From positions 124,001-188,000 of the forward strand of contig QNQO01001162.1 in NCBI GenBank assembly GCA_003290165.1: a stretch of DNA of 64,000 nt, in the 5' to 3' direction. The stretch is from Berberis thunbergii. Lineage: Eukaryota > Streptophyta > Magnoliopsida > Ranunculales > Berberidaceae. The translations under genes were made by a program, and so were the position numbers. The notes under the pieces were generated by a model that saw nothing but the letters and a program-made list of their open reading frames with translations, did no database searches and was not told the origin of the DNA. Shown in pieces: positions 57,312 to 64,000 of the stretch (position 1 is its first letter; each line of letters begins with the position of its first letter).

Positions 57312-59324
57312 ATGGTAGATTCAACTGCTACAACTTCTTCAAATGCTGCTTCACTCGCAAATTCAGTCATGACAGAGTCCAAACCAATTGTGTTTACTCA
57401 TGTTCTGTCTGTAAAACTTGATGAACACAACTATTTGTTGTGGAAACAACAAGTGTTGGCAACAATCAGAGGTCATAAACTTCATAAATTTATTGACAAA
57501 GGTTCATCTCCACCACAGTTTCTATAGGCTGAAGATCAAGCAAATAGAGTTGTTAACACAGAGTTCATTAACTGGGAGCAGCAAGATCAACTTCTCTTTT
57601 CATGGCTTCTTTATTTTATGACTCAACCATTACTCACAAGGTTAGTAGGCTGTGAAACTTCTGAACATGTTTGGAAAACTCTTGAAACCTACTTCAACTC
57701 TCAAACCGTAGCCAAAATCTCCCAGTTTAGAACTCAATTGCAGAATTTCAAGAAAAGACATCTCTCTATCAATGATTATCTACTGAAATTGAAGTCTATT
57801 ATTGATCAACTAGCATCAGTAGGATATCCATTGTCTTCAAGATACCATATTAATGCAATCTTTGATGGATTACCACAAGTTTATGACACTTTTGTAGTCT
57901 CAGTCACTTCAAGATCTGATACTTATAGTGTAGCAAAGGTCGAGTCTTTGTTGCTTGCTCAAGAGACAATAATTGAACGACATTTGAAAGATCTTGATAT
58001 TTCTAGCTCTATAAATGTTGCTGACACCTCATACAGACCATCACCAAGGTCATTTGTTTCTAATTCACCTAGAGGTGCAATGTATCCATTCAACTCACAG
58101 ACTCAGTCATCAAAAGGAGGAGCAAGATTTGGATCAGGGCGAGGATTCAAGCATTCTGGTTATCAATCTGGTAGGCCTCAGTGTCAAATATGTGGCAAAT
58201 TTGGTCATCTTGCTTTTAAATGCTATAATCGGTTTGACAACAGTGTGTCAAATCCATGGAACTCTACTCTACAAACCTCATCATCAAGCATACATTCTCA
58301 GACAGCAAATCTGCTAGCACCTCGCCATGCTTATTCTGCTGCCTCTAGTCAGTATATTCATCCAAACTGGGGTGCTAAATCTTCCTTGTCAATGCAACCA
58401 AGTGGTGTTCCTTCATCTGCTGATCATCGATGGTATCCTGACTCAGGGGCTACTGATCACTGCACTCCTTTTTATCAGAATTTGGCATCCTCAGTGCCGT
58501 ATCATGGCAATGAACAACTTCATGTTGGTGATGGTTCAGCCCTACAAATTCAGAATATTGGTCAGTCCTTCTTACATTCTTTAAATTCTTCAAGAACACT
58601 ACTTCTTAAGAACATCCTTCAGGTTCCTAAACTTACTAAAAATCTTCCAAGTGTTTCAAAGTTTGCAAGAGACAATGGAGTCTTCTTTGAGTTTCATCCT
58701 GACTTGTGTTTTGTCAAAGATCAGGTCACCAGTCAAGTCCTCCTGGAAGGAAAGCTTAACAAGGGACTTTATGTTTTCCCTTCCATGTTCTTTGCTGCTC
58801 GAACTGCATTTTCTCCTTCAACTGCTACAAGCTCTTCTTCCACTGCTTCAAGCTCTTCTGGGTACACTCAACCAGTTTCAGTTCATTCAACCACATCTGA
58901 ATCACATTCTACTTTGCATCTTTGGCATGCTCGCCTAGGACACCCCTCATTTTCACTTGTGCACAAAATTCTTACTCGATGTAATATTCATGTTTCTCAC
59001 AAGAATAATGAATTGTGTTCTTCATGTTGTTTAGGAAAAATACACAAGTTTCCATTTTCTTGTTCTTCTACTGTATACAATAAACCTTTAGAACTCATTC
59101 ATACAGATCTTTGGGGTACTGCTTCCACTGTTTCTTCTAATGGATATAGGTTTTATATTCATTTCATTGATGCCTATAGTAGGTTCACTTCGGTATATCT
59201 TTTAAAGAACAAATTTGATGCTTATTCCACTTTTATTAAGTTCAAGTCCCAGGTTGAATTAGAATTTGGTCTCCCTATCAAATGTATTCAATCTGATTGG
59301 GGAGGAGAGTATCGATATTTTTAA
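57312..59324 (+). pseudogene. Copia Gag, protease and first part of integrase
   Basis: One frame with an in-frame TAG at 57525-57527, after FIDKGSSPPQFL. Gag includes LDEHNYLLWKQQVLATIRGH and VWKTLETYFNSQTVAKISQF. The zinc knuckle is CQICGKFGHLAFKC (CX2CX4HX4C) near 58180. The protease motif is WYPDSGATDHC near 58433. The integrase zinc-binding region has LWHARLGHPS and CSSCCLGK. The catalytic core shows IHTDLWG and IQSDWGGEY (two of the three acidic residues), and it stops at TAA 59322-59324 in the middle of the core. Only a read-through or recombined product could be active. Confidence 0.9.
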
Positions 59325-60000
59325 AAAATTTTAAATCAGCATGGCATCTGTCATCGGTTGGCTTGCCCTACTACTCATCAGCAAAATGGAATTGCTGAGC
59401 GAAAGCACAGACACATCATTGAGTCTGCATTGACACTTATTGCTCATGCTTATCTTCCTATGAAATTCTGGGATGAAGCTCTTAGGACTTCAGTTTATCT
59501 CCTCAATCGGGTTCTTTCCACTGTTTTGCATGGCCTTTCTCCATTTGAGAAGCTTTATAACAAGTTTCCTGATTATAAATCTCTCAAAGTATTTGGTTGC
59601 TCTTGTTTTCCAAATACAAGATCATACAATGCTCACAAACTTCAATTCAGGTCAGTTGAGTGTACCTTATTCCTTGGTTACAGTTTGCAACACAAAGGGT
59701 ACAAATGCCTGTCTCCAAATGGTCGGATCTATATCTCCAGAGATGTTCTCTTCAATGAACACTTTTTTCCATACTCTAAACTGAAGTCACAGTCTTCAGT
59801 ATCTCCTTCTTCTTTTTCCTGTGTCTATTCCAGCATCTATTTCACTCTTTCCTGCCCCTACTCATGTCAATTCACCTAGAGTTAGCAATGCTCCTATTGC
59901 CAGTCGTGGCCCTCCTTCTAGTCCAGTAGTCTCTTCTTCTAATCCCAGTGTTACTCCCAATGATCAAAATGGTACTACTAATTAATGTTGTTCCTATTGG
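59325..60000 (+). pseudogene. Copia integrase C-terminal part and linker
   Basis: In the same frame as before the stop: THQQNGIAERKHRHIIESAL, with the third acidic residue (E of AERKH), then PLMKFWDEAL-type residues and the SLKVFGCSCFPNTR segment. The frame shifts near 59815 into a proline/serine-rich linker (PAPTHVNSPRVSNAPIASRG) and again near 59985. Confidence 0.85.
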
Positions 60001-61784
60001 TGCTTCTACTTGTGTTCTTACTGATAGTTTTAATGGTGCCACTTCTGCTTCTACTGGTTTTACTGGTGGACTTACTGATGGTCTTGCTGATGTACATACT
60101 GATGGTCTTTCTGATAGTTCTACTGGTGATCTTACTGATGCCACCCTTAGTATACTGATACCTGGTCATCCAATGATTACTAGGTCCAAAGCTGGCATTT
60201 ACAAACCAAAAGTATATCTGGCTTCTACTAAACCTTCTAGTTTGAATGAGGCTTTGGACACCCCTCATTGGTTTGAAGCTATGCAAGCCGAATGCATGGC
60301 TTTACTCAGAAATAATACTTGGTCACTAGTGGACCTTCCTGAACACAGGTCAGTTGTTGGTTGTAAATGGATTTTCAAGGTCAAGGAGAATTCAGATGGC
60401 AAGGTTCATAAATACAAGGCTCGCTTGGTGGCTAGAGGTTTTCAACAAATAGTTGGTTTTGATTTTGAAGAGACATTCAGTCCAGTTGTTAAACCCACTA
60501 CAATTAGAGTGGTGCTTTCAGCAGCTATCACGTTTGGATGACCAGTCTTTGCTCGATGTCAACAATGCATTCTTAAATGGAGATTTACTAGAAGAGGTAT
60601 ACATGATGCAACCTCCTGGATTTGTTGATCCTTCACGACCCAAGGCTGTCTGCAAACTTGCCAAGGCCTTATATGGTTTAAAACAGGCTCCTAGAGCATG
60701 GTTTGACAAACTGAGATTTACTCTATTCCAGTTTGGTTTTACATCCACCAATTCAGACTCCTCTCTATTCATTCGGAACTCTCCTTTTCCAATCTTTCTT
60801 CTAGTCTATGTGGATGACATCTTAGTCACTGGTGCAAATCAGTCTGATGTCTCTCAGTTAGTTAAGCAGTTAAACTCTAAGTTCTCTTTAAAAGACTTAG
60901 GTCATGTTCATTACTTTCTTGGTATTCAGATTCATCACACTGATAATGGTATGTTTCTATCTCAAACGAAGTATGTTCATGATCTCCTTTGTCGTGCCAA
61001 GATGCAGTTTGCAAAGGGTTTGCCTACTCCTATGAGTGGTGGAGAGAAGTTGTTTGCAAAAGGAAGTGATCCTGTCCACAATGTACATTTGTACCGCAGT
61101 ATAGTGGGAGCTTTACAATATGTCACTATAACAAGACCAGAAATTGCATACTTTGTACATCACATATGCCAATTCATGCAAACTCCTCTTGAGTCCCATT
61201 GGCGAGTGGTCAAAAGGATTTTGCGTTACCTTCAAGCTACATCTACATTTGGTCTTCAGCTTGTACCTTCTCCTTCTTTTAGTTTGACAGGTTTTTGTGA
61301 TGCTGATTGGGCATCTGATCCAAATGACAGACGATCTACTTCGGGTTACTGTGTTTACTTGGGATCCAATCTCATCTCATGGTCATCCAAGAAACAAAAT
61401 GTTGTCTCCAGAAGTAGTACTGAGGCTGAGTATAGGAGTCTAGCCTCAGTTACAGCTGAGCTCACCTGGCTCCAATCCCTCTTTTATGAACTTAAGCTTC
61501 CTTGTGCTCCTCCTACTGTCTGGTGTGATAACAAGAGCACTGTCTTACTCAGTGCTAATCCTGTTCTTCATTCCAGAACCAAGCACATCGAGTTGGATAT
61601 CTACTTTGTTCGTGACAAGGTTGCTCGCAAACTTCTTCATGTTCTTCACATCTCTGCCACAGATCAGATTGCTGATATCTTTACCAAGGCACTTGGTAAT
61701 TCCAGGTTTTTGTTGATGCGTAACAAACTGGGTGTAGTTGATGGATCCACACTCAGTTTGAGGGGGGATGTTAAGTGTAAATAG
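60001..61784 (+). pseudogene. Copia reverse transcriptase and RNase H
   Basis: In one phase: WFEAMQAECMALLRNNTWSL, VVGCKWIFKVKENSDGKVHK, YKARLVARGFQQ and ETFSPVVKPTTIRVVLS. TGA then stands where tryptophan is usual (about 60540), with a further shift. In the next phase: LDVNNAFLNGDLLEEVYMMQ, YGLKQAPRAW and LLVYVDDILVTG (the YVDD active site). The RNase H part follows: GFCDADWASDPNDRRSTSGY, SWSSKKQNVVSRSSTEAEYR and HIELDIYFVRDKV. The last frame ends at 61784, inside the 3' LTR. The active-site motifs are intact; the breaks are upstream of them. Confidence 0.92.
61757..61768 (+). other. Polypurine tract
   Basis: TTTGAGGGGGGA directly before the 3' LTR; the usual primer site for plus-strand synthesis. 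Confidence 0.9.
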
Positions 61785-62015
61785 AATAGCACAACTAATG
61801 TTGTTAGTTAGTTCAGCAGTCTGTTAAGCATAAATGTTGTTAGATGACTAAGCATAAATGTTGTTACTGATGTTGTTAGGTTGTTGTAAGTGTTGTGATG
61901 TTGTTAGGTTGTTGCAAGTACTGCCAGTGCTGTCTATATAAACATGTCAACAGTACATTTGTAACTCAGTATGAAATACAGAAGTTTAATCCATGTTTTA
62001 CTTTAGAATCTAACA
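61769..62015 (+). repeat. 3' LTR
   Basis: It is 247 bp, TGTTAAGTG...AATCTAACA, and differs from the 5' LTR at six positions by eye. It is followed by the second CCCAT. Confidence 0.95.
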
Positions 62016-62029
62016 CCCATGCAACACAT

Positions 62030-62195
62030 ATCCCGTTTCCTGTGTAACAAAAGAAAATTGATTGTCTTCACCAAGCCTTTAGATGTGTATTTAAGGTATA
62101 GAAGCCAATTATCCTGTGACCTGTGTAACAGAAGAAAATTGATTGTCTTCACCAAGTCCTTAGATGTGCATTGAAGATATAGGAGTCAATGAATT
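62030..62195 (+). repeat. Tandem duplication, two units of about 77 bp
   Basis: Both units read CTGTGTAACA(A/G)AAGAAAATT, GATTGTCTTCACCAAG and TTAGATGTG. They lie in the kinase gene's 3' flank, just beyond the copia insertion. Confidence 0.8.
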
Positions 62196-62580
62196 TTTTG
62201 GATAAAATACAAGGTAGCTCTAGATAATGTGAACGCAAAGCACATTGCATACTGAATTTAAGATATTTAATTTCCAACTCATTTGGGTTGCCAGCCAATT
62301 CCATACAACATGGTTGATATGCATATCACCAAATGAACAAGTCCATAATATACAATCTATTAGATGGGCAGGGATCACGGTTACAGGGAGGGAGGACAAT
62401 GTGCAAAATATAACATGTTTCCTATTTGGATCTCAGTTCGATGAGATATTGGGGATTGATGAGAGAGGTACTGATATTGAGATGGATAGTTTAGGAAAGG
62501 GAGGGGAGAGGCGTAGTTAACTGATCAAGGGACAGACCTTCATCTGAGGCTGCCCAAATTATTGTTGTAGATCGTACTCT
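62196..62580. other. 3' flank, no supported gene
   Basis: A 91-codon plus-strand frame (62245-62520) is not recognised. Nothing else is seen. Confidence 0.4.
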
Positions 62581-62592
62581 TTGTAACGACCC

Positions 62593-62700
62593 GGTCCACA
62601 TGACACCATATTGTCCGCTTTGGGCTACCAACCGGCCCGCACGGCTTTAAAACGCGTGTTGTCATGTAGAGCGACCTCGCACACTTAAAGCACATAACCA
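62593..62700. mobile_element. Fragment of a gypsy-type LTR
   Basis: TGTAACGACCCGGTCCACAT begins near 62582, followed by CATATTGTCCGCTTTGGGC, CCGCACGGCTTTAAAACGCG and GTTGTCATGTAGAGCG. This order is common at the start of plant LTRs that open TGTAACGACCC. The end of the LTR is not found; the sequence fades into AT-rich DNA. Confidence 0.5.
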
Positions 62701-62829
62701 TCTGCCAAGCTCTAATCATTGAACTGTCATGCCAACTAAATAAACAAAAGAGAAACTCATGAACTAGGATACATACAAGAAGTTCTTCTGATGACTGAGT
62801 CACAAATGTTGGTATTTTGTTTTAACCAT

Positions 62830-64000
62830 TTGTCCGATTTCAATGGGTTAGATTTGTAGTTAAATAAGATGAGCTATAAGATTTTGTTGGTTTAATATGT
62901 ATATCTGTGTGTGACCTTTTTTTTCTTATTTTGTATCTCAAAGGGTATTGTTCAAACCTTAAATTCAAAGAAGATTTTCGATTGGTGAATTGCAACATAT
63001 TTTCCTGGAGGAGGTGTTGAATGAGGTGAGTTTTCTTCATTCTTTCTCTTTTACTGTGAGTTTTCTTCCTTCTTTCCCTTTTCTGTGAGTTTCTTCATTT
63101 CTTTCTCTTCTACTTTGAGTCCTTCTTTTCTATCAGTTTGCCTATGCTGTGTTACTTGTTTCTTGTTCCACTTGTTGTCTTTTGATGAGTAGAGTATATA
63201 TATTAAATAGTACAATTTTAGATAATCTGTTGTTGGATTGTTTGATTGGTCGATTGGGTGGCTGGTTCATGTTGTTTCTTGAAAATAGAATATCCCCAAT
63301 TTACAAAAATAGAATAGGTTTTACCTGTGAGAATGAGTTTGCTTTCTTTGTGCATTTTGTTCGTGTTTCTTTGCAATGTTTGTGTTTGAATTCTGTGATG
63401 AGTATTTATGGTTTTGGAATGTGCAACATCGAATAGAGTGTTTGTATTAGTGATGGGTTACGAAGGGTTGCCCTTGATATGAGTCAATACCTGATGAATC
63501 TATCGATGATCATAAATTTGTTGTAAGTCATTGGATAAACTTTGACAAATAGTCACAATGCAGTGTTCTTGCGTAATCAAGGACCTGTCGCTCGTTTGTA
63601 AGTTTTGTTTGTGAACAAGTAATTTAGTATAAGGATAGGAGTGGGACAGAGAGGAGGATTACACGTTGTTTTTGAAGCTAAAATTCTATTTACTATTTTT
63701 ATTAATTTATGATCAATATTATAGTGTAGGTCATTGTCATCATGTCGCAAGGTCATGGTAAGTGGTTAGATCTTCTAATGGCTACTACTAAAGTGTGGCT
63801 AGTTTTCTATTGTACAATTACTTCTTAGTAGGACTTGATTATGATGTGAGACAATCTCCCACATTTTGTCGAGTATTTGGGTATATTGAATGTCGTTTCT
63901 TATTAAGGCACTGTAAGCTAAGTTAGCTCAAACCGAAATCAGTGTTTAAGAAAGGCTATTAGATATGGATTTGTTTGGCTTGGTTAAACTACAGTTAGTA
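62830..64000. other. No supported gene; pyrimidine-rich repeat near 63030-63125
   Basis: Three loose copies of GTGAGTTT(T)CTTC(A/C)TTC lie at 63030-63125, like a 5' untranslated region or intron. The later part contains short open frames (for example 63149-63436) without known motifs. A gene could begin beyond the window, but I cannot see it. Confidence 0.35.

Larger units (their letters stand above)
56957..62015 (+). mobile_element. Copia LTR retrotransposon, structurally complete, pol broken
   Basis: The 5059-bp element has two 247-bp LTRs (TGT(C/T)AAGTGTAAATAG...AATCTAACA). It has a primer-binding site after the 5' LTR, a purine tract before the 3' LTR and a perfect 5-bp target duplication CCCAT (56952-56956 and 62016-62020). 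The LTRs differ by six substitutions that I count by eye (2.4 percent), so insertion was fairly recent. Gag, protease, integrase, reverse transcriptase and RNase H are present in copia order, but stops and frameshifts prevent a full polyprotein. It inserted in the same direction as the kinase gene, in or just after its 3' untranslated region. Confidence 0.95.

Noticed and set aside
62245..62520. 91-codon plus-strand frame downstream of the copia element
   Set aside because: No homology that I recognise, and the composition is like the surrounding flank.

Overview
The window is nuclear DNA of a flowering plant, most likely a eudicot; I cannot fix the family. The evidence is spliced genes with GT-AG introns, a leucine-rich-repeat receptor kinase of the MIK2 type, fragments of plant-only genes (RbcS, ARO, plasma-membrane H+-ATPase, FLX-like), scraps of plastid and mitochondrial DNA, and dense nested plant transposons. 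It is repeat-rich and gene-poor. I support two apparently intact host genes: a secreted cysteine-rich peptide gene (20241-20795, minus) and the receptor kinase (52784-56868, plus, two exons). A multi-exon CACTA transposase gene (38707-40700) is intact except for one stop codon.

Layout. 1-14400: a segment of about 2.9 kb is present twice (1-2890; 4215-6107 plus 13812-14400). The second copy is split by a degenerate copia-type LTR element (6108-13811). That element holds a solo LTR (7984-13164), which in turn holds a CACTA element (10108-12477). 14400-21000: two paralogous peptide genes, one broken and one intact. A 4.5 kb CACTA element of hairpin satellite DNA, with a 3-bp target duplication, sits between the coding part and the TATA region of the broken copy. 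21100-26700: organelle scraps (ycf4; rpl2/rps19/rps3), LINE pieces, and a hAT element that carries part of an ARO armadillo gene. 26700-30960: direct and inverted copies of a 2 kb AT-rich repeat that also occurs, reversed, in the first 6 kb. 30998-34469: gypsy-type gag and a second retroelement ORF, the latter interrupted by a hAT MITE.

34470-51062: a CACTA-rich block. It has a CACTA-like end, a LINE fused between host exon fragments, a DUF4216 exon pair, the TNP1-like transposase gene, and a 2.5 kb CACTA copy in reverse orientation to the one at 10.1 kb. Then comes a run of host gene fragments, all on the plus strand and with introns kept: receptor kinase, H+-ATPase, a DUF26 receptor kinase, a coiled-coil protein and RbcS. 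Two more CACTA-type hairpin elements close the block. 51063-64000: the receptor kinase with its promoter, then a 5059-bp copia element with 247-bp LTRs and a perfect CCCAT target duplication 88 bp after the kinase stop codon, then sequence without clear genes.

How it fits together: most of the window records repeated insertion, capture of host sequence and local duplication. The two host genes are unrelated in function. One makes a proline-rich, 12-cysteine secreted peptide that may be defence- or signalling-related; the other makes a cell-surface receptor kinase. All positions of splice sites and element ends were read by eye.
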